From: an uncultured Prochlorococcus sp.
GTDB taxonomy: Bacteria > Cyanobacteriota > Cyanobacteriia > PCC-6307 > Cyanobiaceae
Assembly: GCA_902590355.1 (NCBI GenBank)
Contig: CACIWI010000006.1
Location: 1 to 49,110, forward strand
Length of the DNA: 49,110 bases
Direction of reading: 5' to 3'
The number at the start of each line of letters is the position of its first letter. The first letter of the stretch is position 1. Under the pieces are notes generated by a model. That model ran no database searches and had not been told where the DNA came from. It saw nothing but the letters and a program-made list of their open reading frames with translations. Positions 41,978 to 49,110 of the stretch are shown piece after piece. Made by a program: the position numbers and the translations under genes.

Positions 41978-42094
41978 CTAAAAAGGAGTTCCAGGAACAA
42001 AATGCAAGACTAAAAATCCAAAACCGGCAGCAAAAACTATTGATACTGCGATGATAAGAAGGCCAGATGCCATCCCCCCTTCGTTGAACGCCAT
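41978..42094 (-). CDS. Very small single-helix membrane protein, unknown
   Basis: A 38-residue ORF, ATG at 42094, nearly all one hydrophobic helix (GLLIIAVSIVFAAGFGFLVL) with a short polar start (MAFNEGGMAS) and end (VPGTPF). The length and helix are like small subunits of photosynthetic complexes, but identity is not established. Confidence 0.55.
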   Translation of the reverse strand: MAFNEGGMASGLLIIAVSIVFAAGFGFLVLHFVPGTPF

Positions 42095-42164
42095 TTAGTT
42101 AGTTATTTGTAAATTAATAATAGAACATATTTGTTCCCAGGTAATAGTTCTAATTACTCATATA

Positions 42165-42344
42165 TCATCCAAATTTATTATTTATAGTGAATAAAAGTAA
42201 AAAGATAGAAGTTAATGAGATTATGAAACCAAATATTATTAATGGTTTAGATTTGACGTTTTCTTCTTTCTTAAGCTTATTTTTTGAAGAAGAAAAATTT
42301 CTATCTTTTTTTTTATAAATAAGATTGGAAAAAGGTTTAATCAC
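42165..42344 (-). CDS. Small membrane protein, unknown
   Basis: A 59-residue ORF with GTG start at 42344: a basic Lys/Ser/Asn-rich N-terminal half and a C-terminal membrane helix (LIIFGFIISLTSIFLLLF). Evidence is the intact frame and hydrophobic pattern alone. Confidence 0.45.
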   Translation of the reverse strand: MIKPFSNLIYKKKDRNFSSSKNKLKKEENVKSKPLIIFGFIISLTSIFLLLFTINNKFG

Positions 42345-42367
42345 GATAATTTTTAGATTTAAGCTAA

Positions 42368-42685
42368 TTACCCTAAAGTTTTGAACAAATTTTTATGGTA
42401 ATCAACAACATTTTGACAACTTATTACAGGTGTAAATTCCATGTGAATGCCAAATTTGGCCCTCCATGGAGCAAAATGCTCAAAAATTTCTTTATCACTC
42501 TGTGCCTTACATAAACAAACTACCCTGCCCTCTCCTGGAGCATGAACTCTAAATAACATCTCAAATTTATCTGTTTTATCTGATTTTGCGATTTCACCGT
42601 TTTCCCAAGATTCTACAAATAATTGATAAGCTTTCACTTGATTATCAATATCTGGGAATTGGCAGTCAGCAAGAAATAATTGCAT
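42368..42685 (-). CDS. DUF3303-like protein
   Basis: A 105-residue protein (LFLADCQFPDIDNQVKAYQL, GEGRVVCLCKAQSDKEIFEHF, PWRAKFGIHMEFTPVISCQN) with a ferredoxin-like alpha/beta pattern typical of DUF3303-type proteins; no catalytic residues are evident. Cys residues at the VCLC stretch are notable. Function unknown. Confidence 0.65.
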   Translation of the reverse strand: MQLFLADCQFPDIDNQVKAYQLFVESWENGEIAKSDKTDKFEMLFRVHAPGEGRVVCLCKAQSDKEIFEHFAPWRAKFGIHMEFTPVISCQNVVDYHKNLFKTLG

Positions 42686-42776
42686 TAGAGTAATCTTACG
42701 TTTTTACTCATTATCCCTCAAATAGTTATTTATTAATGGTACTGTTTGAATTTGAAGATCAGAAAAGAATATTTTG

Positions 42777-42926
42777 CTAAATAATATGAGAAGTGAGAGT
42801 CTCAAGGAATTTCCCAATATCTTTTTTATATAAACTATCTGTGATTTTTAAAGAGAATAATTCATGATCATTTATATCTTTTTTTTTATCAAAATTAATA
42901 TTTCCCTTTAATGATATTTTTTTCAT
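42777..42926 (-). CDS. Small polar protein, unknown
   Basis: A 49-residue ORF, ATG at 42926, with no membrane segment and a charged, partly helical sequence (KITDSLYKKDIGKFLETLTS). It may be a chance ORF, since no homology or ribosome site supports it. Confidence 0.4.
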   Translation of the reverse strand: MKKISLKGNINFDKKKDINDHELFSLKITDSLYKKDIGKFLETLTSHII

Positions 42927-43045
42927 GATTTTATAGATCAATATTTAAAATTTAAACAAATATAAGTAAAAGACAAATTTCTTTACATTATGTTTTTTAT
43001 TAGAGAAATTTCTAAGGCTAATAGAAAATAATAAATTTATTTAAT

Positions 43046-43369
43046 TTAAGAGTTAATTAATTTTCCAAGGATATATAAAAAAGAATTAGTTAAAGAAAAA
43101 ATTACAGTTAATAGAGATGCAATAACGGGTAATAAATTGAACCACAATTGCGAAGTTGTCATTTTTGAATCAATAGGCAGAAAATTGGTTCTTTTTTTAA
43201 TTCTTATTTGTAACCAAAAAATTGATAATGGATAAATAATTCTTGAGAAAGTAATTATCATTGAAGGCAAAATACCTTGGTTTGAATAAAGTATAAATCC
43301 TGAAAAAAAGTATAACGCCCAAACTATAACCCTTTGAATCAGAATTAATCCCTTGCTTTTGCCAGACAT
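43046..43369 (-). CDS. Membrane protein with three helices, unknown
   Basis: A 107-residue hydrophobic protein (ILIQRVIVWALYFFSGFILY, IITFSRIIYPLSIFWL and a C-terminal helix). It starts 6 bases after the stop of the GNAT gene on the same strand, so co-transcription is likely. No family recognised. Confidence 0.6.
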   Translation of the reverse strand: MSGKSKGLILIQRVIVWALYFFSGFILYSNQGILPSMIITFSRIIYPLSIFWLQIRIKKRTNFLPIDSKMTTSQLWFNLLPVIASLLTVIFSLTNSFLYILGKLINS

Positions 43370-43375
43370 TATTAA

Positions 43376-43846
43376 TTAATTAATTTTTATAATTTTAGTC
43401 ATTTTATATCTTTCAAAAAAAATGTTATTTATAATAACTTTTTCTTTACGTATAATTTTCCAGTCGTTTTTAAGAAATAATTCATAACTTATTAAGCTCG
43501 CTTCAGTATAAAGAGAATCTAAACCTTCTTTCTTCGCTTCATCTTCTAATTTATAAAGTAATTTAGAGCCGCAACCTTTTCTTTGGAATTTACCTTTACA
43601 GTAAAATAAAGCAATTCTATCGGTGGGATATCTTGTTGCAAAAGCAATAATAATTCCTTGTTTACTTATAAGCCATCCTTGTCCTTTAATTATCGACTTA
43701 TCAAAATTTGGGTTATTCCAAGCTTGACTTGACCAGGCTCTTTTTTGTTCTTTACTATAAATTTTTTCATCTAAAGATTGAATTGAATCAAAATAAACCT
43801 TCTTTAATTCCAGTTGATCTTTAGTGGTAATTTGTCTTAAATTCAT
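43376..43846 (-). CDS. GNAT-family acetyltransferase
   Basis: A 156-residue N-acetyltransferase. The acetyl-CoA site is the KGKFQRKGCGSKLLYKLEDEA segment (R/QxxGxG/A), with flanking strands LISKQGIIIAFATRYPTDRIALFYC and SLYTEASLISYELFLKNDW. Substrate unknown. It is divergent from the peptidase E gene (20 bases between starts) and may be followed by the membrane gene as an operon. Confidence 0.87.
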   Translation of the reverse strand: MNLRQITTKDQLELKKVYFDSIQSLDEKIYSKEQKRAWSSQAWNNPNFDKSIIKGQGWLISKQGIIIAFATRYPTDRIALFYCKGKFQRKGCGSKLLYKLEDEAKKEGLDSLYTEASLISYELFLKNDWKIIRKEKVIINNIFFERYKMTKIIKIN

Positions 43847-43866
43847 TTATAAATATTTTATTTGAC

Positions 43867-44547
43867 ATGCCTAGTAAAAATATAGTCGCAATTGGGGGAG
43901 GAGGGTTTGGACGTTCATTAGGTTCTCTTGAAATTGAAAGATATATAGTTTCTTTAAGTAATAAAAAAAGACCAAAAATTTGTTTTATTCCAACAGCATC
44001 TGGCGATAGTAGTTTGTACAAACTAAATTTTTATAGAGCATTTTCTAAACTTGATTGTATAACAAGCCATATTGATTTCTTCTCTAGAACAGAAAACTTA
44101 GACGAGAAAGTTTTAACTCAAGACATCATTTATGTTGGCGGAGGAAATACAAAAAGTATGTTAGCTGTTTGGAAAGAATGGAATTTACATAAAATTTTGC
44201 GAAATGCTTATGAAAAAGGAATTGTAATGAGTGGTGTAAGTGCTGGGGCTATTTGTTGGTTTGATAAAGGCATAACAGATTCTTATGCTAAAGAATTAGC
44301 CATAATTGATTGTTTAGGGCTAGTTGAAGGTATTGCCTGTCCGCATTTTGATGAAGAGAAAGACAGGGAACCTTACGTTAATGATGTTATTCAGAGAGGA
44401 ATCATTGAATCTTGTATATGTATTGAGGGCAATTGTGCCTTGCATATTAAAAATGATTTTGACTATTCCTCAATCGATTTTGGTAATGGTAGAAAATGTT
44501 TTAGAGTCACTAGGGAAAATAATATTACAAAGAAAGAAATTCTTTGA
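43867..44547 (+). CDS. Peptidase E-like protein (S51 family)
   Basis: A 226-residue protein of the S51 dipeptidase E family: IVAIGGGGFGRSLGS at the N-terminus, IYVGGGNTKSMLAVW and the nucleophile elbow GVSAGAICWF (Ser125). A His (HFDEEKDR) and a Glu in the C-terminal half may complete the site. Family enzymes hydrolyse Asp-X dipeptides or cyanophycin-type peptides. An out-of-frame ORF shares the 3' end but has no meaning. Full length. Confidence 0.87.
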   Translation: MPSKNIVAIGGGGFGRSLGSLEIERYIVSLSNKKRPKICFIPTASGDSSLYKLNFYRAFSKLDCITSHIDFFSRTENLDEKVLTQDIIYVGGGNTKSMLAVWKEWNLHKILRNAYEKGIVMSGVSAGAICWFDKGITDSYAKELAIIDCLGLVEGIACPHFDEEKDREPYVNDVIQRGIIESCICIEGNCALHIKNDFDYSSIDFGNGRKCFRVTRENNITKKEIL

Positions 44548-44571
44548 AAAGAAAATATTTTTTAATATATT

Positions 44572-44976
44572 TTAAATCTCATCATTCTTCGAGATAGAAG
44601 TAAATTCAATCCCTTTGTATTTTACGAAAGATGCAGTCCATACTTCTTTTGAGAGATTACCAAGGTATTTTAGAAACTGTTTTGTATCTCCGTCTCTTAT
44701 CCATTCAGATTTAATGAATGGAAGCTCTTTCTGCATTCTTTTAGGATGCATATGAACCAGTAGCAAACCTTTTTCTTCAGAAGCCCTTTTTAAAGCACCT
44801 TCATCACTTCGTTGAAACACTCTCATTAGAAGATTTAAAATTACCTCTTCTCCAAGCTTCTTGAAATTTTCTGATTCCTCTAAATTATCTTTAATTTCTT
44901 TACCTCCAAGAGGCATTGCCCTAACTAAGTTTTGCTCTATTAAAGCTATTGCAATCAGATAATCTTGGCTAGCCAT
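44572..44976 (-). CDS. Helical protein, unknown
   Basis: A 134-residue soluble helical protein (SQDYLIAIALIEQNLVRAMP, LGEEVILNLLMRVFQRSDEG, MHPKRMQKELPFIKSEW). No catalytic motif recognised. Inverted repeat CATGAAA/TTTCATG at 45018-45034 lies about 40 bases upstream and might be an operator. Confidence 0.6.
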   Translation of the reverse strand: MASQDYLIAIALIEQNLVRAMPLGGKEIKDNLEESENFKKLGEEVILNLLMRVFQRSDEGALKRASEEKGLLLVHMHPKRMQKELPFIKSEWIRDGDTKQFLKYLGNLSKEVWTASFVKYKGIEFTSISKNDEI

Positions 44977-45407
44977 ATTCTAAAATAATACTTTTTTGAT
45001 ATTCTAACCTCTCGAGTTCATGAAAATCTTTCATGGATTAAATATGTGCGATAAGAAGAAAGGAAATAATTTATTAATAATTTCCCTATAAAATAAATCC
45101 TTTGTTTTTTATTTATATTAATTAGGAAAGTTAAAATTATTTGTTAGGAGGGTTTTGTTCCTATTTTTAGGAATTTTTGAAGTCTTTTATTTATCATTGT
45201 CCTGTTTATTAAGCCATAAAATTGGAATTTTTTAATGAAATTAATGCAAAATCCGCTGAAGATAAAATTTTTTAATAGCTGCATTGGAGATTTCCTCTGA
45301 GGTATTTGCTAAATGCTAAGAATAAACAAAACGTATTCATAAATATGAATCGTAGCAGATGCGTGTTTTCGTTAATATGTAATAGGAGGAAATTTGAATA
45401 CTAAATA
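44977..45407. other. 430-bp intergenic region with hairpins and strong SD-like sites
   Basis: No convincing protein gene is present. It contains an inverted repeat CATGAAA/TTTCATG (45018-45034); an imperfect 24-base palindrome at 45062-45085; AGGAGG at 45146-45151; a TTCCTA/TAGGAA stem followed by five T (45158-45178), like a plus-strand terminator; GATTTCCTCTGA (45289-45300), also seen upstream of the gene at 20365; ATTCAT/ATGAAT (45335-45350); and AGGAGG (45384-45389) just before the MTHFR-like gene. A small RNA ending near 45178 is possible. Confidence 0.4.
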
Positions 45408-46211
45408 ATGAACAATAATGTACGATTTGAATTGTCATTTAAAAATATTGCTCAGTTAGAAAATAAACTTAATTTCTGTAAATTAAACAATATAAAAAAT
45501 ATCAATATTCCATGCAAAGGACTTATAAAGAAGGATTTATTTAATTCGACTATTAAATATATATCTAAAAACTATAGTGAATTTAATGTGACATATCACT
45601 ATAGTCTTTATCATCAATATTCAAAAAATAAAGAAAGATCGTATCAGGATTTTTTAGATTTTGTTAAAAATTCTCACATTAATAGAAATTATGAAATTCT
45701 TCTTGTGTCGGGATCTAATAAGAAAAAAAACTTTGACTCAGTTGATGTATTAGCTTATTTAAAAAAAGAAAAAAATTTAAAAGTTAAATTAGGTATAGCT
45801 TACAATCCATACTTGAAAAAACATTATAATATTTCTTCAGAAAGAGAAAGGTTCGCAAGAAAAATTTCAACTGGATTAATAAATTCAATTTGGTTTCAAT
45901 ATGGTACTGATATTAAAGTTCTTCAGACTGAGGTGACTTATCTCAAGAACATAGCAAAAGATAAAAAATTAAGTTTATTTGGAAGTTTATTTATTCCTTC
46001 TAAACAATTTATAGCGCGGTTTAAATTCCGTCCTTGGAAAGAGGTATACATATCAGAAAAGTGTTTATATGCCTTAGATAATTTTTTTGATTTCACAAGT
46101 GATCTTGTTAGTTTTTATAAAAAAAATAATATTACTCCTGTAATTGAATCTGATTTCTCAACATCAGAGAAACTTGGCTCTGTTTATGATTTTTTAGAAA
46201 ATGAAAGATAA
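45408..46211 (+). CDS. MTHFR-like TIM-barrel protein
   Basis: A 267-residue protein that follows the layout of methylenetetrahydrofolate reductase: LLVSGSNKK near the position of the folate/FAD loop, KLGIAYNPYLKKHYNISSERERFARKISTGLINSIWFQYGTDIKVL matching the E-R-K-G-(x)-Q barrel segment, LFGSLFIPSKQF like the conserved GILP strand, and ending near residue 260. Several usual MTHFR residues are changed, so it may use another substrate. The ATG at 45408 overlaps the stop of a possible four-codon leader ORF. It is followed after 20 bases by an FAD-dependent oxidoreductase. Confidence 0.7.
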   Translation: MNNNVRFELSFKNIAQLENKLNFCKLNNIKNINIPCKGLIKKDLFNSTIKYISKNYSEFNVTYHYSLYHQYSKNKERSYQDFLDFVKNSHINRNYEILLVSGSNKKKNFDSVDVLAYLKKEKNLKVKLGIAYNPYLKKHYNISSERERFARKISTGLINSIWFQYGTDIKVLQTEVTYLKNIAKDKKLSLFGSLFIPSKQFIARFKFRPWKEVYISEKCLYALDNFFDFTSDLVSFYKKNNITPVIESDFSTSEKLGSVYDFLENER

Positions 46212-46231
46212 TTTCTTTCAATATTAAACCC

Positions 46232-47398
46232 ATGAAAAGTGATTTTACATATGACTTATTAATAATAGGAGGAGGCATATCTGCTTGTGTTTTCGCTTCA
46301 AAGTATCTGAAAAATAATATTACAAAAAAAGTTGCATTAATTGAAATTGGTCGTGGACTTGGAGGAAGATCCAGTACAAGAATAAGCAAAAGATTTAAAG
46401 GATGGAAACTAAATCATGGTTCTCCAAATTTTAATATATCTAATAGTAAAAATAATCTTCTTTTAAAAAGTTATATTGATGAATTATTGGAAAATAAATA
46501 TATAAAAATTGATGACTCAGACATATTTTTTTTAAATGAAGATTCTCATTTAGAAACCATCAAAAATTCTGAATTTTCTCGTGGAGTTAATTATCTATCT
46601 TCAGATTCCATGAGTGAATTATCGCAAAAGATAATTAACTCAAATAATTTAAAAGAGAAAATTGATTTTTTCTTTGAAACTTTAATAGTTGATATGAAGT
46701 TTAATGATGAGGAATGGTTGCTAACATCAAAAAATGGGGACAAATTCAAGTCTAAATATATAATTTGTTCAACTAATTTGTTGTTACATAAGAGGTCTTT
46801 AAAAATATTAAACGTAAATCAAATTCCATTAAGAAAAGCTATTCCTATTAATAATGATAAAAAAATAGATTTAATATTAAATTTCTTAGAAGAACAAACA
46901 TTTATTCCTAGGTTAACTTTTTTAATTTATACAAATGAAAATTATAGTTATAAAGATTTTTATTCTAAAAAACAAAGGTATTTTTATTTAAAAAATAATT
47001 TAGAAAAAAAATATAGATTTGAAAGAATTATTTTTCAGCAGCAAGATAATAATAAATTAGGAATTGTAATACATTCAAAAAATGCAGAGTTAATTAATTC
47101 TTATATAAGTGCAAAGGATGAAGAAGTTTTTAAACAAAAAATAATTACAAATTTCAATAAACTGTTTGAAGAGAATTCCATAGTACATAAATTAACTTTT
47201 GATGAAAAAATATCTATTATGAAATGGAGAGCTTCACAGCCTTCTGGACTTGCCGTACCATTATCTTTACAATTTAGTAAAAAATATAGAATTGGATTTT
47301 GCGGAGACTGGTTTGAAGGAGACGGATTTGGCAGAATTGAAGGCTCAATTTTAAGTGCTTTAATTTTAGAGAAAAAAATTAAAGACTTAATTAAATAA
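46232..47398 (+). CDS. Renalase-like FAD-dependent amine oxidase-type protein
   Basis: A 388-residue flavoprotein with an N-terminal Rossmann motif DLLIIGGGISACVFASKYL, the dinucleotide region GRGLGGRSSTRISKRFKGWKLNHGSPNF, and the C-terminal FAD clasp IGFCGDWFEGDGFGRIEGSILSA. The pattern matches renalase-like NAD(P)/FAD oxidoreductases. It is the second gene of a unit with the MTHFR-like gene; a joint redox pathway is an inference. Its last 12 bases overlap the converging uridine-kinase-like gene. Confidence 0.82.
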   Translation: MKSDFTYDLLIIGGGISACVFASKYLKNNITKKVALIEIGRGLGGRSSTRISKRFKGWKLNHGSPNFNISNSKNNLLLKSYIDELLENKYIKIDDSDIFFLNEDSHLETIKNSEFSRGVNYLSSDSMSELSQKIINSNNLKEKIDFFFETLIVDMKFNDEEWLLTSKNGDKFKSKYIICSTNLLLHKRSLKILNVNQIPLRKAIPINNDKKIDLILNFLEEQTFIPRLTFLIYTNENYSYKDFYSKKQRYFYLKNNLEKKYRFERIIFQQQDNNKLGIVIHSKNAELINSYISAKDEEVFKQKIITNFNKLFEENSIVHKLTFDEKISIMKWRASQPSGLAVPLSLQFSKKYRIGFCGDWFEGDGFGRIEGSILSALILEKKIKDLIK

Positions 47399-47983
47399 TT
47401 TTTTCAGAATCTGATCTATATTGGTGTTTTTTTCAATAATGAATTTATTTTTATTATTTTTTATGCTTTTAGGTTTGGATTTTTCGTAATAAATGCTCCA
47501 TGATTTTAAGAAATCATTCTCAGCTTGTTTTTTATTCTTGCCCCTTTCTTTTATATCTCTTTGGACAACTCTTTTCATGCACAGATTTTTTTTAATTTTT
47601 ATTTCTAAAAAAATATAATCCTTATTATTTAATGTTTTTGAGAATTCTTCAGCAAATATACCTTCAACAATTAAAAAACTAATATTATTTGTTTCGTTTA
47701 AGATATTTTTGATTGTTTTCTTTTTGAAATTATAATAACGTTCACAAATTGAAATTCCATTCTTATAAATAAAATCAAAATCTTTTTTGAATAGTTTGTT
47801 ATTAAAACTAATACTTCTATCAAAATAACCTTCTACAAATTTTGGTAGTAACTTACTTATTAATCCTGTCTTATAGTAATTGTCGGTTTTTAATACAATA
47901 CCATTCTTATTTTTTTTTATTATTTGATTTGATAAAGTTGTTTTCCCGCTTCCGGAAGGTCCACTTATAAAAATAAGCTTCAT
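47387..47983 (-). CDS. Uridine kinase-like P-loop protein
   Basis: A 198-residue P-loop kinase with GPSGSGKTTLS (residues 8-18), a TDNYYKTG segment typical of uridine kinases (Asp base), and IVEGIFAEEF and the arginine-rich lid KRVVQRDIKERG. It should phosphorylate a nucleoside or similar substrate. Its end overlaps the oxidoreductase gene by 12 bases. Exact substrate unknown. Confidence 0.8.
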   Translation of the reverse strand: MKLIFISGPSGSGKTTLSNQIIKKNKNGIVLKTDNYYKTGLISKLLPKFVEGYFDRSISFNNKLFKKDFDFIYKNGISICERYYNFKKKTIKNILNETNNISFLIVEGIFAEEFSKTLNNKDYIFLEIKIKKNLCMKRVVQRDIKERGKNKKQAENDFLKSWSIYYEKSKPKSIKNNKNKFIIEKNTNIDQILKKLFN

Positions 47984-48238
47984 TTTTATTATCTGTTCTT
48001 TAATGAGATTTTAACTTTACTATTAATAAATAACTTTAAATTTTGAATATACATTTTATCTTTTTTTTAGTTTTTAAAATAATTTATAAAACCTTGCAAT
48101 GGCTCGTAAGCTTGCATAAATATTAAATGTGTGTCTTTATATAATTGTAAATAAAAATTAGTTATTTTCTAGTTATTAATTCCTCTGGAATTTGATAAAA
48201 TTTAAATAAAGAGCTAATTTTATTACTTATATATTGTA

Positions 48239-48556
48239 ATGATTTCTAAATTTCTCAGCAAACTAAAATCAATTTTATTTAAAAGTGCAGTAACTCCTGA
48301 AACTCCTTTAAAGAAAGAGAAAAAAGCAGCAAAGTCTGTAAAAACAAAATCAAAATCAAAATCCAAAACGGTAAATTCTAAAAAAAATATAGAAACTTTG
48401 ACTACACTTCCAGGTGTTGGAGCAAAAAGCGCAAAAGCTTTGTATGAGGCGGGATTTAAAACAACAAAGGCAGTTATTGCTGCTGATGAAAAAGATCTTC
48501 TTGCTGTGTCAGGAGTTGGTATAAATCTTGTTAAGAAGCTTAAAAAGCTTAAATAA
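48239..48556 (+). CDS. Helix-hairpin-helix protein with basic N-terminal tail
   Basis: A 105-residue protein: a Lys/Ser-rich, probably disordered N-terminal half, then a tandem helix-hairpin-helix core (LTTLPGVGAKSAKALYEAGF, DLLAVSGVGINLVKKLKKLK) with two GVG hairpins. HhH modules bind DNA non-specifically through the backbone, and the basic tail would add affinity. A nucleoid or repair role is possible but not shown. Confidence 0.8.
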   Translation: MISKFLSKLKSILFKSAVTPETPLKKEKKAAKSVKTKSKSKSKTVNSKKNIETLTTLPGVGAKSAKALYEAGFKTTKAVIAADEKDLLAVSGVGINLVKKLKKLK

Positions 48557-48628
48557 TTAAATTTTTTAAAACTCTATAAAAAATTAATAATATTAAAAAT
48601 TTACAAAGACTTTATAAGTTCTAGGATA

Positions 48629-48805
48629 TTATCTTCTTCTTGCTTTTCTTCTCTGTTGTAATTTTCTTTTGTATTTTTCAATAGGAGTTTCGTGATGCCT
48701 AAGTCTTTTTAAATCTGCAAAGATTCCAGATTTAGATACCTGTCTTTTAAATCTTCTAAGGGCTGACTCAATCCCCTCGTTCTCTCCAACTGTTACCTGT
48801 GTCAA
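48629..48805 (-). CDS. rpsU: Ribosomal protein bS21
   Basis: A 58-residue protein: [38 protein letters not shown] followed by a basic tail ([15 protein letters not shown]). This is the family sequence of bS21 of the 30S subunit, which helps base pairing of the 16S anti-SD region with mRNA. The start is TTG at 48805; no ATG exists nearby in frame. Monocistronic by position. Confidence 0.92.
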
Positions 48806-48891
48806 AATTTTCTAAATAAACAATATTCTAGCATCTTAATAGATAAATTTAAAATTCAAACTTCAAATAAAGAATTGATGGTTTAAATAGC

Positions 48892-49110
48892 TTATTTTTT
48901 TGCCCACTCAACAAATCTTTTTTTATTACTTTTTATATCTTGTAATGATTCAAAATAATATTTTTCCCAATCATCTTTTGGCAGTCCAAGAAATAGCATT
49001 AGATTTAATGGGTATTGATTGCTATCGGAACAATTTCTAAAATCATCTCTGAATAAAAAGATTTCTTTTTTTAGAGCAATTGCGATACCTAATTCAATCA
49101 TTACACCTTC
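48892..49110 (-). CDS. Nucleoside 2-deoxyribosyltransferase-like protein (5' end outside window)
   Basis: The frame remains open to the window edge (bases 49108-49110 encode Glu), so this is the C-terminal part (72 residues) of a longer gene. GVMIELGIAIAL resembles the conserved GTxxELGxA active-site segment of nucleoside 2-deoxyribosyltransferases, followed by FLFRDDFRNCSDSNQYPLNLML and KDDWEKYYFESL, also family-like. Such enzymes swap bases between deoxynucleosides. Identification is from a fragment. Confidence 0.7.
   Translation of the reverse strand, partial: EGVMIELGIAIALKKEIFLFRDDFRNCSDSNQYPLNLMLFLGLPKDDWEKYYFESLQDIKSNKKRFVEWAKK

Noticed and set aside
43821-44021. 66-aa minus-strand ORF over the start of the peptidase E gene
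   Set aside because: Antisense to the well-supported peptidase E reading frame and rich in Pro with no recognisable fold.
45019-45090. 23-codon ORF in the intergenic region before the MTHFR-like gene
   Set aside because: Consists mainly of the inverted repeats read as codons; no ribosome site and no independent support.
1-49110. tRNA genes, rRNA genes, insertion sequences, phage or integrase genes
   Set aside because: Looked for T-loop-type GTTCRA patterns and transposase or integrase motifs; none found by eye.

Overview
The window is strongly AT-rich, gene-dense, and full of very short ORFs with single membrane segments. Its gene set (Psb34-like protein, two plastid-lipid-associated/fibrillin proteins, lumenal pentapeptide protein, Nif11-like peptide, Yfr1/Yfr2-type small RNAs, DUF2839 and DUF1400 proteins) points to a marine picocyanobacterium. 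A high-light-adapted Prochlorococcus is the best fit. No tRNA, rRNA, transposon, prophage or CRISPR array was seen.

Layout. 1-5.6 kb: the end of a peptide ABC transporter (binding protein cut by the window edge, DppB-type permease), a secreted DUF1400 alpha/beta hydrolase, an MFS carrier, a DUF2834 protein and a PfkB sugar kinase. 5.6-11.6 kb: small membrane proteins, a lumenal pentapeptide protein, a cupin-like protein, then the conserved trio ATP-grasp / alpha-E / transglutaminase (minus strand), the signature of an uncharacterised peptide-forming or peptide-processing pathway. 11.6-12.3 kb: a long gene-poor stretch with a strong minus-strand terminator and a probable structured RNA. 12.3-18.5 kb: a complete zinc-homeostasis island: WD40 protein, COG0523 GTPase, His-rich ZnuA, a Zur-box-like palindrome, ZnuC, Zur and ZnuB. 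ZnuA and the COG0523 GTPase carry what looks like the same inserted domain of about 110 residues, which I consider the most interesting observation here.

18.5-31 kb: an accessory-looking zone dominated by proteins under 140 aa. It contains two consecutive small RNA genes (Yfr1-like and Yfr2-like), an OsmC protein, a TM2 protein, two fibrillins, a Nif11-like peptide, a Psb34-like protein, a MAPEG protein, a membrane-anchored Mrr-type nuclease and a hotdog thioesterase. 31-41 kb: housekeeping genes (tRNA-dihydrouridine synthase, glutathione peroxidase, PurT, aminopeptidase N) among small proteins, including a TatA/B-like protein with a 19-residue tandem repeat and a secreted protein that appears to start at ATT. 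41-45 kb: tiny membrane proteins, a GNAT acetyltransferase and a peptidase E. 45-49 kb: a structured 430-bp intergenic stretch, then a two-gene unit (MTHFR-like barrel protein plus renalase-like FAD oxidoreductase) preceded by what may be a four-codon leader ORF, a uridine-kinase-like protein, a helix-hairpin-helix protein, ribosomal protein bS21, and the end of a nucleoside 2-deoxyribosyltransferase-like gene.

All functional calls are from reading translated sequence and motifs; nothing was searched. Coordinates of RNA genes are estimates from hairpins and promoter-like elements.
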